In this document: positions 17,901 to 27,178 of the stretch, one piece after another
Layout: every line of letters starts with the position of its first letter
Position numbering within the stretch: position 1 is the stretch's first letter
Source: Mucilaginibacter gilvus
Lineage (GTDB): Bacteria; Bacteroidota; Bacteroidia; Sphingobacteriales; Sphingobacteriaceae
NCBI RefSeq assembly: GCF_004054195.1
Contig: NZ_SBIW01000004.1
Location: forward strand, 310,001 to 374,000
Direction of reading: 5' to 3'
DNA: 64,000 nucleotides
Notes under the pieces: generated by a model
The model's database searches: none
What the model saw: only the letters and a program-made list of their open reading frames with translations
What the model was told of the DNA's origin: nothing
Made by a program: the position numbers and the translations under genes

Positions 17901-18805
17901 CCGTAGGTATTATTAAATACCGCAGTGTGTGAGTCGCCATCATAAGCGCCTTTCGACATGAAAACTCCCACTTCGGTATTTACCACTGCCGATGGTGTTA
18001 TCTTTCTTATTTTTTCGCCATTTGCAAAATACATATTGCCATCAGGACCGGTTTGAATGCTGGTTGAAAACCCAACACTTGCCCTTACCCCAGGGCCGTT
18101 TATATCGCCCAGGTAAGTGCCGGCCGGCGATTGCCCCGCAAAAGGCACAACATACCCAAAATTAGCTTCCCTGATCTGCCCGTTCCCACTATCGGCCACA
18201 TACATCTGCCCGGAGAGGAAGGTTAAGCAAAGCGGGTTGTTTAAGGTATTGTTTGTTTTGCCCGAAACACCCGGTATGCCTGTATAAATACTCACCACAC
18301 CCGAAGGTGTTATTTCCCGGATGAGATGATTATACCTGTCGGCAACGTAAAGGTTGCCCGCGTCATCAAACACCAGGCCGCTTGGCCCGTCGAATTTGGC
18401 TGCTGTACCAATACCATCTAAATAACCGGCGGTGCCATTGCCCGCAATGGTTATCACAGTACCATCGGGAGAAATTTTGCGGATGGCGCTATTGCCTTCA
18501 TCGGCTACGTATAAATTGCCTGCCTGGTCCAGTTTTATATCCAGCGGATTACTGAAGCTGGCTGCAGTGCCTTTTGCGTTGATAAACCCGGGGGTACCAT
18601 TGCCGGCAAAGGTGGTTACCTGCCCGTATATGTTTTTTGGAACCGGGCCGCTCGCGCTGCGCATATCCGGAGGCAGTGGCGCTATGGGCGTTGCTACATA
18701 ATACTGCTGCTGCGGCAGATCCCTAAACTTTGGGGTTTGGGCGTTCGCGTTTTGTGTCGCTAACGCGGCAAACAGGCAATACATGATATAGGCAATCCTT
18801 CTCAC
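14924..18805 (-). CDS. Giant NHL-repeat protein with T9SS type B sorting domain (copy 1)
   Basis: Protein of 1293 residues with signal peptide IAYIMYCLFAALATQNANAQ. A first block of NHL beta-propeller repeats (about 60-380; units such as PSGLVFDDAGNLYVADRYNH and VRKI/IRKI strands) ends in a He_PIG-like segment (LPPGLVFDATTGTISGTP). A Bacterial-Ig-like linker and a second NHL block (about 610-900) follow, then HYR/Ig-like modules and two PKD-like repeats with YKWYVN and YQWQIN cores. The C-terminus FTPNGDGINDYWQIP ... VTILR is the T9SS type B signal. No catalytic motif is visible; surface ligand binding or adhesion is the likely job. The minus-strand neighbour at 18842 is a paralog with the same domain order. 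Confidence 0.85.
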   Translation of the reverse strand: MRRIAYIMYCLFAALATQNANAQTPKFRDLPQQQYYVATPIAPLPPDMRSASGPVPKNIYGQVTTFAGNGTPGFINAKGTAASFSNPLDIKLDQAGNLYVADEGNSAIRKISPDGTVITIAGNGTAGYLDGIGTAAKFDGPSGLVFDDAGNLYVADRYNHLIREITPSGVVSIYTGIPGVSGKTNNTLNNPLCLTFLSGQMYVADSGNGQIREANFGYVVPFAGQSPAGTYLGDINGPGVRASVGFSTSIQTGPDGNMYFANGEKIRKITPSAVVNTEVGVFMSKGAYDGDSHTAVFNNTYGITIAKAGTMFISDPGNQLIRRFGRREDFVSKLAGDPYNSGAIDGIGIGARFNNPAGMCIDDAGFIYLADAGNNLIRKISTTGYKIFPDLPPGLVFDATTGTISGTPTTPWPSTDYNIVGYNVDGQGQYLVNIQVNEAQRTPQVITFAPIPVKQQTDADFKVFPFSSNTTPGASPIVLTSSRINVASISDGKIHIIGPGTTIITATQNGNPFYFDAEPVPRELIVTEVPPVVVYPTITPKPGPILFPLDGTGNITITYDQVADVTGEHNLEERVVALKQSQYNCGDVGPQTATITAGFGHDPFDPLTAQFNYPSNIVFDASSGQAYISDKGNYRLRKIGTDGRVGSLAGSGRPGKEDGEAGLAGFSKELLTITSDPQGNIYVCDIFNASVRKIKPDGTVSTFAYEQLIPFNDYDPLVSRAVAADKAGYIYVSDNTRIYKVTPDGSSAAVFAGSGKELNTDGIGETADFYNITGLYFAVNGDLYVACSTPTSYNLLRKITPAGVVTTIYNKNDALLRFTRLVVDSKGNAFIASSEPKIYKITPNGTLSIFAGSASRIGAVDGPGATVASFNNPQGIGIDPQDNLYIADQDNHRIRKITPDGLVTTIAGSGAPGYFDNTSYSNKTKKDIPIQITSPITITSTYTPVIIPYLDVCPALVPDYTQTATAKSGCASAFTFTQTPAAGTVLNNGQTVNLVLTAHDKLSPYDDGSTTFTITANKLPTPTITVSPGFIDACASFPVTYKAEAQNGGLNPTYKWYVNGAERYSGGDEFTSADLITGDKITCIVTNHDGCADISSAPSAPASINAASSVTTSVTIFPSVTGPVCPGSQLDFKAVPINIQLGPNSPSYQWQINGINAGSNSPNFGTSKLQDGDVVTCVMTSSGKCLLNTTAPSNPITAQILPGSECDIVIPNTFTPNGDGINDYWQIPILSKYSTATVFIYNRYGKLVYQSIGYAKPWDGTFSGKALPAGTYYYIVDTHTLKPKVAGWVTILR

Positions 18806-18841
18806 AGATCGTTACATTCAAAATTTGGTACTCGCGCCTAA

Positions 18842-21800
18842 CTATCTCAGGATAGTTACCGAGCCCGATAATGGCGCGCTCCCGGTTTTAAGGTCAATAA
18901 TAAAGTAATAGGTTCCGGCTGGTAATTTTGCACCGTTGTAAACGCCATCCCAAGGTTTGCTGTACCCAATGGCCCTGTATACTAACTTTCCATAGCGGTT
19001 AAATATGGAAAAATTACAATCGGGGAAGCTGCTTAGCTCGGGAATCTCCCAGATATCGTTTGTGCCATCGCCATTTGGTGTAAAAGCGTTAGGGATGGTT
19101 ATAGCGCATTCGGTATCGGTTTTAACGTGTACCGTAACTGGGATAGATCGTACGACAGGGCTGATGGTGCATTTAATATTACTGGTCATTTCGCACACCA
19201 CTTCATCCCCGTTCACCAGGCTGTTGGCGGTAAAAGTGGCGCTGTTGCTACCCTTTGGGTTGCCGTTCACTTTCCATTGGTAGCTTGGGGCAAGGCTTGG
19301 TGTTTGGACGTTGCCGGGTGTCGCCGTAAAAGTGATGCCCACGCCAGGGCATATAGCCTCATTAGTTGAAGCGGATACAGTTACCGAAGTTTGTATAGAT
19401 GGCTCGGTAGATACCGTGTAAGCGTCGGAAGGATCAGATTCTACCAGCTCACAATAATCATGGTTGATAACCGTACAGGTAACCTTGTCCCCGGTTTTCA
19501 AAACACTTGAGGTAAATTCATTTTCGCCCGAAAAAGCAAGGGTGCCGTTTACCGCCCAGTTATAAATGGGCCTGCTGCCTTCGCCCTGTGTTTGCGCCTT
19601 AAACGTGATTGGGCCGCCATCGCATAGTGCTGATGTTACAGGCACTATGGTTACCGTTGGTTTTGGAAGCGGCACCGCCGATACGGTAAAAGTTTGATTT
19701 TTTGTTTGGCCGAGATTATCGGTAGCGGTAAGCGTTACGGTTATTGGCTGGCCTATGGTAACCGGGGCACCCGCTGCCGGCGATTGTGTAATAACTATGT
19801 TATTAGCACAGGTACTTAGCGCGGCGGCATCTTTTTTGTAATTGGGCAAAACAGCCGGGCAGCTTGCAGCTGCAGGTATGGTAACATCGGTTTGCGTGGT
19901 GCTGAATTTAAGCTCGCTGAGGATGGTTACCTGTACGGTTACCTTAGCGGCATTGCTTTTATTGGTGTTATCTTTTGGCCCGGGATTGCCGGAGCCAGCT
20001 ATGGTGGTTACTTTCCCGGCGGGTGTGATTTTTCTGATGCGGTGATTGTCGGAATCGGCGATGTAAAGGTTGTCGGCAGGATCTATAGTGATACCCTGTG
20101 GATTATGAAATCTCGCTGTGAGGACCGACCCGTCAGCAAAGCCTTCACCTGCCCCCGCGTATATCGAGAATTGGGCATCAGGGGTAATTTTATAGATCAC
20201 CCCTGCAGTTGACCCTACGAAAACATTTCCTTTGCTATCCACCACCAAGCGGGCAAAACCTGCTGCGGAGGGGACAGTATAAAGCGTGCTAACCGTGCGA
20301 TTAGGAGTAACTTTGAAAACACCGTTACCATTGTTGTAAGCATTTGTACTTACAAACATATCTCCATTCCTGTCGAATGTGAGGCCTGTTATGCCGTTAA
20401 AATTTGCGGCGAAGGGGGCTACGGTGTTACCATCGGGTGTTACTTTAAATATAGTAGATTTATTGGCTACGTAAATATTATTAAAGCGGTCTACCGCTAT
20501 GGATTCGGGCTTAAAGATTTGGCCGCCATTGGCAGCTAACAAAGCGGGCATCGCAAATGTGGTAGTTACACCATCCGGGGTTATTTTTCTTACGGCGTTA
20601 TTAAAAACATCGCAAACATAGGTATTGCCTTGTCCGTCATTTGCGATGGAAAGCAAGTTGGCGCTGAAACCAACGTTTGGCCCTGTGCCCTCCCGGTAGT
20701 CGTTTACCCCGCCGGCGAGTGTGGTAACGCGGGTATCGGTGCCGTACTTTCTTACCTTGGTATATGCTTGGTCCGAAACGTAAAAGTTGCCCGATGAAGC
20801 ATCGTAAGAAATGGCGCTGGGTTCATCAAATTCGGCGTTAAGCGGGTCGGCAGGGTCGGGGCCGTAACCGGCTCCTACGGTTATGGTTTGCTGGCCTATA
20901 TCTTCACAGGTAAAATTTGGCGTTGGCCTTATAGTGATAGTTGGGTCCGGTTTTTGCGGGCCGGGCGTAATTTTGGCAAGCTGATCTGCCTTCACGGTAT
21001 AGGTGCCAAACTGGTCTAAAGCAAATATAAACGTACCGCTTAGGGCTTCCACAGTTGGTTTTGCAAAATCAGGCTCGGGGCCTACTTTTATGGGCTGAGG
21101 TTGATCTTCTGCGGCGGCATACTCAACGTTTCCCTTTTGATGGGCGGTTATAATAGCGGTGCCCTCACCCACAAAGTGTATTTTGCCATTAGCGATGGTG
21201 GCTACTGCATTTTCGCTGCTGGTGTAGGTAATCGGAATTGAACTATTTGTACTGGTGGCACCCGGCGCAATATCCTGATCGCCAACGGTAGCATCAGCAA
21301 GCGCCCCAAAAGTAAGGACTTGCGACTTTAATTCCGCCTCGCGCACCTCTATCATAAAGGAATAAGCGTACTTGCCTGCTGTGTTATAACCAACAACACT
21401 ATAGTTAGATGCTTGTAAAGTTTGAGTTGGCGTGCCGCTTATCTCGCCGGTCCTGCTATCGAAGGTGAGGCCTGCTGGCAAAGCCGGCTCCAGGTAATAA
21501 CCGGTGGTTACCATTTTACGGATAACATTATTTTTTTCGTCGGCGATGTACAGGTTGCCATCTGCATCAATATCTAAACCCGCGGGGCCGTTAAGCGATT
21601 GCGACGCTAAGTTGGTAACCAGGTCATCTGTGCCATATCGGCGTATCAGACTGCTGCCGTAATCAGCAACAAAAATGGTACCCGCGGCATCCCGAACGAT
21701 GCCTGATGGAATACTAAAACGGGCGCCCTTGCCTAAACCATCAAATGAACCGCTAAAAAAACCACCTGCGATTGTAACGACATTATTGTCATAGTCTATA

Positions 21801-22609
21801 GTACGTATATGGGAGTCGTCGCCCAGGTAAAATAACTCGTTGGAGCCGTAATAAGCGGCGCGTGGTGAGTTCAGTTTAGCGCTGGTGCCATTACCGTCCA
21901 CCCAGCCAGAGGTTCCGTCACCGGCAATGGTGCTCACGGTACCATCGATGCCCACATGGCGCACCAGATTGTTTCCATAGTCGGTAACATACAGCCCGCC
22001 ATTTTTATCTACCGCAATGCTTGTTGGGAAGTTAAAACGTGCAAAATCCCCCTGCGAGTTAACCATACCGGGCACACCCGCTTTACCGGCTAATGTGCTA
22101 ACCACCCCGGCCGCGTTTATTTGCCTTATTACATGGTTATCCCTGTCTGCAACAAAAATATTTCCGAGTTTGTCTAAAGCGATACCGGTGGGGTTGTTAA
22201 AGGTAGCGGCGCTGCCAATACCATCTGCCGAACCCGTGGCCCCCGTGCCGGCAACCGTTGAAACCATACCGTCGGGGCTTATTTTGCGGATCATATTATT
22301 GCCTGCGTCAGCAATATATATATTGCCCGCGGCATCAATATGGAGGTCGCGTGGGGCATTAAAACTTGCCGACAACCGAGAGGCTGAGTTTGCGGCACCC
22401 GGCGATCCTGTGCCGGCGAAAGTAGTTATTTGGCAAAACACGGTGGCAGGTATATCGCCACCGGTTTGCATTGGTTTTAGAGGCGTAATGGGTGTGCCTT
22501 TCTTAAAAGAATTTACATCGTTGTAAGTGAAAACGGGTACCTGGGCATAACAATTGCCTACCGCCAGTATGGCAATTATGTAAATAGCAATATGGAGCAC
22601 CCGTTTCAC
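18842..22609 (-). CDS. Giant NHL-repeat protein with T9SS type B sorting domain (copy 2)
   Basis: Protein of 1255 residues, a diverged tandem paralog of the next gene. Signal peptide VLHIAIYIIAILAVGNCYAQ; first NHL block with repeats of the form GIALDKLGNIFVADRDNHVI; LPAGLTFDSRTGEISGTP (He_PIG); an Ig-like stretch (ITYTSSENAVATIANGKIHF); second NHL block; HYR-like and two PKD-like modules; and the sorting domain AFTPNGDGTNDIWEIP ... GSVTILR. The gap to copy 1 is 36 bases, so both are probably co-transcribed. The GH43 gene upstream ends 12 bases before this start, suggesting one long operon from YdcF through GH43 to both NHL proteins. Function is inferred as surface binding. Confidence 0.85.
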   Translation of the reverse strand: MKRVLHIAIYIIAILAVGNCYAQVPVFTYNDVNSFKKGTPITPLKPMQTGGDIPATVFCQITTFAGTGSPGAANSASRLSASFNAPRDLHIDAAGNIYIADAGNNMIRKISPDGMVSTVAGTGATGSADGIGSAATFNNPTGIALDKLGNIFVADRDNHVIRQINAAGVVSTLAGKAGVPGMVNSQGDFARFNFPTSIAVDKNGGLYVTDYGNNLVRHVGIDGTVSTIAGDGTSGWVDGNGTSAKLNSPRAAYYGSNELFYLGDDSHIRTIDYDNNVVTIAGGFFSGSFDGLGKGARFSIPSGIVRDAAGTIFVADYGSSLIRRYGTDDLVTNLASQSLNGPAGLDIDADGNLYIADEKNNVIRKMVTTGYYLEPALPAGLTFDSRTGEISGTPTQTLQASNYSVVGYNTAGKYAYSFMIEVREAELKSQVLTFGALADATVGDQDIAPGATSTNSSIPITYTSSENAVATIANGKIHFVGEGTAIITAHQKGNVEYAAAEDQPQPIKVGPEPDFAKPTVEALSGTFIFALDQFGTYTVKADQLAKITPGPQKPDPTITIRPTPNFTCEDIGQQTITVGAGYGPDPADPLNAEFDEPSAISYDASSGNFYVSDQAYTKVRKYGTDTRVTTLAGGVNDYREGTGPNVGFSANLLSIANDGQGNTYVCDVFNNAVRKITPDGVTTTFAMPALLAANGGQIFKPESIAVDRFNNIYVANKSTIFKVTPDGNTVAPFAANFNGITGLTFDRNGDMFVSTNAYNNGNGVFKVTPNRTVSTLYTVPSAAGFARLVVDSKGNVFVGSTAGVIYKITPDAQFSIYAGAGEGFADGSVLTARFHNPQGITIDPADNLYIADSDNHRIRKITPAGKVTTIAGSGNPGPKDNTNKSNAAKVTVQVTILSELKFSTTQTDVTIPAAASCPAVLPNYKKDAAALSTCANNIVITQSPAAGAPVTIGQPITVTLTATDNLGQTKNQTFTVSAVPLPKPTVTIVPVTSALCDGGPITFKAQTQGEGSRPIYNWAVNGTLAFSGENEFTSSVLKTGDKVTCTVINHDYCELVESDPSDAYTVSTEPSIQTSVTVSASTNEAICPGVGITFTATPGNVQTPSLAPSYQWKVNGNPKGSNSATFTANSLVNGDEVVCEMTSNIKCTISPVVRSIPVTVHVKTDTECAITIPNAFTPNGDGTNDIWEIPELSSFPDCNFSIFNRYGKLVYRAIGYSKPWDGVYNGAKLPAGTYYFIIDLKTGSAPLSGSVTILR

Positions 22610-22621
22610 AAATGTTGCGTA

Positions 22622-23611
22622 TTACTTTAGCTTTCTGGCCGTTACGCCCACGTTGGTGATTTTCACCGGCTTAATAAAGCCTTTTGCATCAAATATCATT
22701 TTATCAATACAGGTTACCCTGTGGTTGCCATCGGTTTCTGTTAACGGGCGGCGGTGGTAAACTATATAATATTCGTCCTTGCCCGGTACTTTAATTACGG
22801 AGTGGTGCCCCGCCCCGGTTGCCACGGCAGCATCTTGTTTTAAAACCGTGCCTATCCGTTTAAAAGGGCCGGTTATATTATCGGCAATGGCGTAAGCCAC
22901 GCGGTAATCTGGGCCTGTCCACCCACCTTCGGACCACATAAAGTAATATTTGCCATTACGGATAAACATCACCGGGCCCTCCACGTAGCCATTGGGTGTG
23001 ATTGAACGGAACAGGGTACCATCGGCAAAGGGCACAATGGCTGTAAAATCACTCTTAAGCTTCGCGATGTTGCAGTGCCCCCATCCGCCATAAATAATAT
23101 AGTATTGCCCGTCTTTATCTTTAAATACAAACTGATCTATCGGCTGCGCGCCGTTGTAAAACTTATCTATCAAAGGCTTGCCTAAATAATCTTTAAAAGG
23201 CCCTTCGGGTTTATCTGCCACCGCTATGCCTATGCCGCCAATGGCCTGGTCGTTCTGGATATCGTTAGCGCCGAAGAATAGATAATATTTGCCGCCTTTA
23301 GCTACTATAGCCGGGGCCCACATGGCGCGCTTTGCCCACTTAACATTGGCCGAATCGAGTACGTTATCGTGTTTTTTCCAGGTGATGAGGTCTGATGAAG
23401 AAAATGCGTCGAAGTGTACCTGCTTTTCGTATTTATCGGAGTAGGTGGGGTAAACCCAGTATTGTTTACCAAATATGGTGGCTTCCGGGTCGGCATACCA
23501 TCCCTCAAAAATTGGGTTGCCCGATGTTGTTTTCTTTGGAGTTTGCGCCTGTGTGTATTGCAGGCAAAGTACAGTAAAAAGGGAAAGTATAAGTAATCGT
23601 TTCATGTTCAT
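22622..23611 (-). CDS. Glycoside hydrolase family 43 protein
   Basis: Protein of 329 residues with a signal peptide (LLILSLFTVLCLQYTQAQ). GH43 is a five-bladed beta-propeller family of arabinofuranosidases, xylosidases and galactanases. The opening GNPIFEGWYADPEATIFG gives the general-base Asp in the first blade (YADPEA); WAPAIVAKGGKYYLFFGA carries the second-blade motif, and VEGPVMFIRNGKYYFMWSEGG holds the likely general-acid Glu. The start ATG (23611-23609) overlaps the TGA of the upstream YdcF gene (ATGA), so the two are translationally coupled; a second ATG at 23605 is also possible. Exact substrate cannot be told. Confidence 0.88.
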   Translation of the reverse strand: MNMKRLLILSLFTVLCLQYTQAQTPKKTTSGNPIFEGWYADPEATIFGKQYWVYPTYSDKYEKQVHFDAFSSSDLITWKKHDNVLDSANVKWAKRAMWAPAIVAKGGKYYLFFGANDIQNDQAIGGIGIAVADKPEGPFKDYLGKPLIDKFYNGAQPIDQFVFKDKDGQYYIIYGGWGHCNIAKLKSDFTAIVPFADGTLFRSITPNGYVEGPVMFIRNGKYYFMWSEGGWTGPDYRVAYAIADNITGPFKRIGTVLKQDAAVATGAGHHSVIKVPGKDEYYIVYHRRPLTETDGNHRVTCIDKMIFDAKGFIKPVKITNVGVTARKLK

Positions 23612-24354
23612 TTAAGCTGTGCTACCACGTAGCCAATTAACTCTTTAATATAAGTGTTCCAGGTGCCATATACTACGGTATCGGGCAAAATATCCCATAA
23701 AGATACGCTTCCCATGTTAGTTTTATAATAGTCGCAGGGGTATGCAACCACAGGTAAGCCGGCCTTTTTAAAGATCAAAAGCGCCCGCCGTGTATGAAAG
23801 GCAGAAGTTACCAATAAATATGGGGGTTTAAGCGTTGTTTTTTTCAATATAGCTTTTGAGAATGAAGCGTTTTCAAAAGTATTACGGGCTTGGCTTTCAA
23901 TTAGTAACAAGCTATCGGGAATATTTAGTTTGCGCAGTTCGGCCTGCACAAATATACCCTCGCGAAAGCCGCTTGGATTAAGATTGCCGTTGCCGCCGGT
24001 AAACAGCAGGTGAGATGCCGTACCATTCTGCAAAAGTTTTACGGCCTCGGTGTAACGGTTGGCCGAGTTATTAAAAAAGCCCTTGCCATTTGCATCTTCA
24101 GATACAAAGCCACCTAATAAAATTATGCTGCTGTATTTAGTATTGCCGGGGTTATAGGCTTTTATATCCCACGCGTTTGCGTATAGCCTCATTAACAATG
24201 GGTTGCCAAAAATGTATAACACCACCACCGAATAGATAAGCAGCTTACGCGCCCTTTTTGTGTTTTTGGTGAAAATGGCATATAGCAACATGCCAAACAC
24301 CCACATAAATGGAAGTATAAGTATATAAAGTACCTTAGATAGAATAAAATACAT
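23608..24354 (-). CDS. YdcF/DUF218 family membrane protein
   Basis: Protein of 248 residues. Two N-terminal membrane helices (VLYILILPFMWVFGMLLYAIF and LLIYSVVVLYIFGNPLLM) precede the DUF218 domain, with IILLGGFVSEDANG, LLFTGGNGNLNPSGFREG, SQARNTFENASFSK and YLLVTSAFHTRRALL. These are the signatures of the YdcF/ElyC/SanA group, linked to envelope polysaccharide metabolism and cell-envelope integrity. It is coupled to the GH43 gene by a 4-base overlap. The molecular reaction of the family is not settled. Confidence 0.85.
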   Translation of the reverse strand: MYFILSKVLYILILPFMWVFGMLLYAIFTKNTKRARKLLIYSVVVLYIFGNPLLMRLYANAWDIKAYNPGNTKYSSIILLGGFVSEDANGKGFFNNSANRYTEAVKLLQNGTASHLLFTGGNGNLNPSGFREGIFVQAELRKLNIPDSLLLIESQARNTFENASFSKAILKKTTLKPPYLLVTSAFHTRRALLIFKKAGLPVVAYPCDYYKTNMGSVSLWDILPDTVVYGTWNTYIKELIGYVVAQLK

Positions 24355-24437
24355 AGGCTTTATTATGGCGGTACAATTTAACTCATTTTTATGTATTTGA
24401 GGTGTAACGCGTAATTTATTGTGGGCGCAGGCCGTGC

Positions 24438-26375
24438 TTAGCCAACCGGCACATAAATGTTTACCGCGGTACCTTGCCCGGGTGCCGAATTGTAAGCTAT
24501 TGTGCCCTTAAGGTAGGCTATGCGGGTTTGGATATTTTTTAAGCCGATACCCGTAAAATTCTCGGCTTTGCTGCTGTCAAAACCTACGCCGTTATCCTTA
24601 ATAATGGCGGTAATGCCCGCCGCTGTGCGGTTTAGGGTAATGTTGAGGTGGGTAGCTTTGGCATGTTTAATAACATTGTTAATGCTCTCCTGTATAACAC
24701 GGTAAAGCATGGTTTCCACGGTGCTTTCCAGCCGGCTTTTAAAACCCGAGGCCTCCAGCGAAACTTTCAGGCTGTCGGCATCTATCTTTTCTATAAAACT
24801 CTTCAGATCCGATGCGATGCCCGAGCGCAGCAGCATGTTTGGCATCATCTGGTGCGATATGGTGCGCACTTCCTTGCAGCTTTCTTCTACCAAAGCCAGT
24901 GTATTCTCGGCCAAAAACCGGTCTTCCTCCCGATCCATTGTTATCCTGTCGAACAGGCCGCCCAGGTTCATTTTAACGGCTGAGAATAGTTGTCCTACGC
25001 CATCGTGCAGGTCGCTGGCTATACGTTTACGTTCGTTTTCTTCGGCATTAACCACCGCTTTGGTTAAAACATCCTGTTGTTCCAGCATTTGCTTCTGCAT
25101 CAGGGCTTTTTGTTTGAGCTGATGCCTGTTGTAAAATAGCCCGCCCATGATCAGCGAGAGCAAAAATAACCCCGCTATAATGCCAATGGTTTTATTGCGA
25201 CTGGATATGGAGAGTTTTTGGATGGTATTCTCTTTATTTAATATCGATATGCGGGCCTCTTTTTTCTCCGTTTCGTAAACGGTTTGCATGGTTGCTATTT
25301 GCTTATCGTTATTTTCGTTAACGATAGATGCACTCAGATCCTGGTACTTTCTACCGGCCTCCAACGCCTCCGGGTAGCGCCCCATTTTTTCGTAAACGAT
25401 GCTCAACACCCGGTAAATGTTTTTTTCGCCCTGTTTGTACTGGGTTTTCTGCGCAAGCGGCAGCGATTTTTTTAACCATTTAATAGCCTCGGCATACTGG
25501 CCTTTATCTTTATACACCTCGCCAATGTTGAGGTAGGTATCGCTTTGCTGTTTTTCGTCGCCAAAGAATATATCTGTTTCCAGCGTTTTAAAATTATAAC
25601 TCAGGGATTTATCGTATAGTTTAAGTTCGCCATAACAATGCGCCATGTTAGAGTAAATTTGCGATAGCCCTCGTTTGTTGCCCGTTTGTTCGCAAATAAT
25701 AATTGCTTCTTTATCTATTTTCAGCGCCTTAGTATAATCTTTGCGCGCGCTGTACAAATTAGCCAGTGTATGCATGCAATTGATCTGGATGTTGGGGTTA
25801 CCTATCTTTTTACCCATCTCCAACCCTATGGTAGCATACTTTTCCGCCTCGTTCAGCTTTTCGTTGTCAAGGTAAACCATGCCCAGGTTGCCGGCAGATG
25901 AGGCAATGCCTTTCTCGTCGGTAAGGCGTTCACGTATTTTTAATGCTGCAAGGTGGTTCTTGATGGCCGCCGTGTAATTGCCGGTTTGCCAGTAGTATAT
26001 CCCCAGCCCATTATATCCCAGGGCCTGGTTTGTGAGCAGGTTATGCTTTAAGGATATTTCGAGACATTTTTCGGCGTTTACCCTCATGCCCTCAAAATCG
26101 CCGCCGTAGTTGCTTTGGGCTACTTTAAAGTAATACACATTGGCCACGCCTTTATAATAATTTGCTTTTTGAGAGATGGCCAGCGCCTGGTCGGCCATTT
26201 TTTGCGCTGCAGGCGGGTCTATACCCTGCAACTCCATCGCCATCTGGTAATAGATAGAAGCTTTTGTAGTATCGGCCTTTGCCTGTGTTAATGCTTTTTT
26301 AAGACTATCGACAGTTGGGTTTTGCGCATGCGAAAAAAAAGGCAGCAATAGCAGCGCTAAAGTAAATCGTTTCAT
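24438..26375 (-). CDS. TPR-containing sensor histidine kinase (HisKA_3 type)
   Basis: Protein of 645 residues with signal peptide MKRFTLALLLLPFFSHAQ. About eight TPR units cover residues 35-370 (for example NLGMVYLDNEKLNEAEKYA and TYLNIGEVYKDKGQYAEAI). After a coiled coil, a membrane helix (TIGIIAGLFLLSLIMGGLFY) leads to the kinase core: RIASDLHDGVGQLF (phospho-His), the N-box IQESINNVIKHA, DNGVGFD, and GIGLKNIQTRI. This is the NarL-type class that pairs with LuxR-type regulators. The likely partner is the response regulator at 27391, 1 kb away on the other strand across a small outer-membrane protein gene. It is built like the kinase at 6044. Confidence 0.9.
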   Translation of the reverse strand: MKRFTLALLLLPFFSHAQNPTVDSLKKALTQAKADTTKASIYYQMAMELQGIDPPAAQKMADQALAISQKANYYKGVANVYYFKVAQSNYGGDFEGMRVNAEKCLEISLKHNLLTNQALGYNGLGIYYWQTGNYTAAIKNHLAALKIRERLTDEKGIASSAGNLGMVYLDNEKLNEAEKYATIGLEMGKKIGNPNIQINCMHTLANLYSARKDYTKALKIDKEAIIICEQTGNKRGLSQIYSNMAHCYGELKLYDKSLSYNFKTLETDIFFGDEKQQSDTYLNIGEVYKDKGQYAEAIKWLKKSLPLAQKTQYKQGEKNIYRVLSIVYEKMGRYPEALEAGRKYQDLSASIVNENNDKQIATMQTVYETEKKEARISILNKENTIQKLSISSRNKTIGIIAGLFLLSLIMGGLFYNRHQLKQKALMQKQMLEQQDVLTKAVVNAEENERKRIASDLHDGVGQLFSAVKMNLGGLFDRITMDREEDRFLAENTLALVEESCKEVRTISHQMMPNMLLRSGIASDLKSFIEKIDADSLKVSLEASGFKSRLESTVETMLYRVIQESINNVIKHAKATHLNITLNRTAAGITAIIKDNGVGFDSSKAENFTGIGLKNIQTRIAYLKGTIAYNSAPGQGTAVNIYVPVG

Positions 26376-26535
26376 AAGGGTTTACCAGGTTTATAAAAAC
26401 TGCCCAAAGACGGGCTAATTTTTAATAAATATATATTAAATAGAATAAAATAAGCAACTGTTAAATTCTATTTGGCTGGCATTAAATTAAATAGCTGTGT
26501 TTTTGTGGCTGAAATAATATCTGGGGTACGCCAAA

Positions 26536-26553
26536 ATACTACATATGTGGTAT
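26536..26553. promoter_or_regulatory. 18-base palindrome upstream of the outer-membrane protein gene
   Basis: ATACTACATATGTGGTAT is a palindrome with one mismatched pair. It lies in the 257-base divergent region between the TPR kinase and the outer-membrane barrel gene, 80 bases before the latter's ATG. It is a candidate operator for a two-component regulator; this is an inference from position. Confidence 0.35.
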
Positions 26554-26632
26554 TGATGTCGGCCTCAAATTCCGCTTGCTTAGTACTATTAAAAACATCA
26601 ATTATTTCACTAAACACAAAATCCTTAAAACA

Positions 26633-27160
26633 ATGAAAAAGATTTTTACACTGGTTATTGTTATGCTGGCAGCGGTAACAACCTCAAAACTTTACGCGCA
26701 AGATGGCGATTACAAAAAATTCTCACTTGGGCTTGGTTTCGAAGGTGCACTGCCGGTTGGTAACCTGGGCAATGCCTATAGCTTTGGCGCAGGTGCTACT
26801 ATCCGCGCAACCATCGGGCTTGATGCTTCAAGCGCGGTTACCATTACTTCGGGTGCTATCGCCTTTATCCCTAAAGACCTGGGCAGCGGCTATAAACTAA
26901 AAACACAGATCAACATCCCTATCAAAGCCGGCTATAAATACATGCTGAGCGATAATTTTTACGCTATTGGCGAGGCTGGTATCACCATTGCTAAATCATA
27001 CGCAAGCAACGGTAACGGCGGTACTATATCTGCAAGCGGTTCATCGTTTACCTACGCACCAGGCATAGGCCTAAAACTTGGCGCGCTCGACCTGAGTGTG
27101 AGGTACGAAGGTTACAGCGGTGCAGGCTTCATCGGCACACGCCTGGGCTTCAACTTCTAA
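26633..27160 (+). CDS. Small outer-membrane beta-barrel protein
   Basis: From the ATG at 26633 the protein has 175 residues; an in-frame upstream start at 26576 would spoil the signal peptide MKKIFTLVIVMLAAVTTSKLYAQ. The mature part consists of alternating hydrophobic strands (FSLGLGFEGALPVGNLG, IPIKAGYKYMLSDNFYAIGEAG, LDLSVRYEGYSGAG) and ends in GTRLGFNF with a terminal Phe, typical of porin-like barrels inserted by the BAM machinery. It is probably an eight-stranded barrel of unknown role. It lies between the kinase and response-regulator genes, so it may be a target or part of the signalling unit. Confidence 0.75.
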   Translation: MKKIFTLVIVMLAAVTTSKLYAQDGDYKKFSLGLGFEGALPVGNLGNAYSFGAGATIRATIGLDASSAVTITSGAIAFIPKDLGSGYKLKTQINIPIKAGYKYMLSDNFYAIGEAGITIAKSYASNGNGGTISASGSSFTYAPGIGLKLGALDLSVRYEGYSGAGFIGTRLGFNF

Positions 27161-27178
27161 GTAAATCAGCTACAAGCA

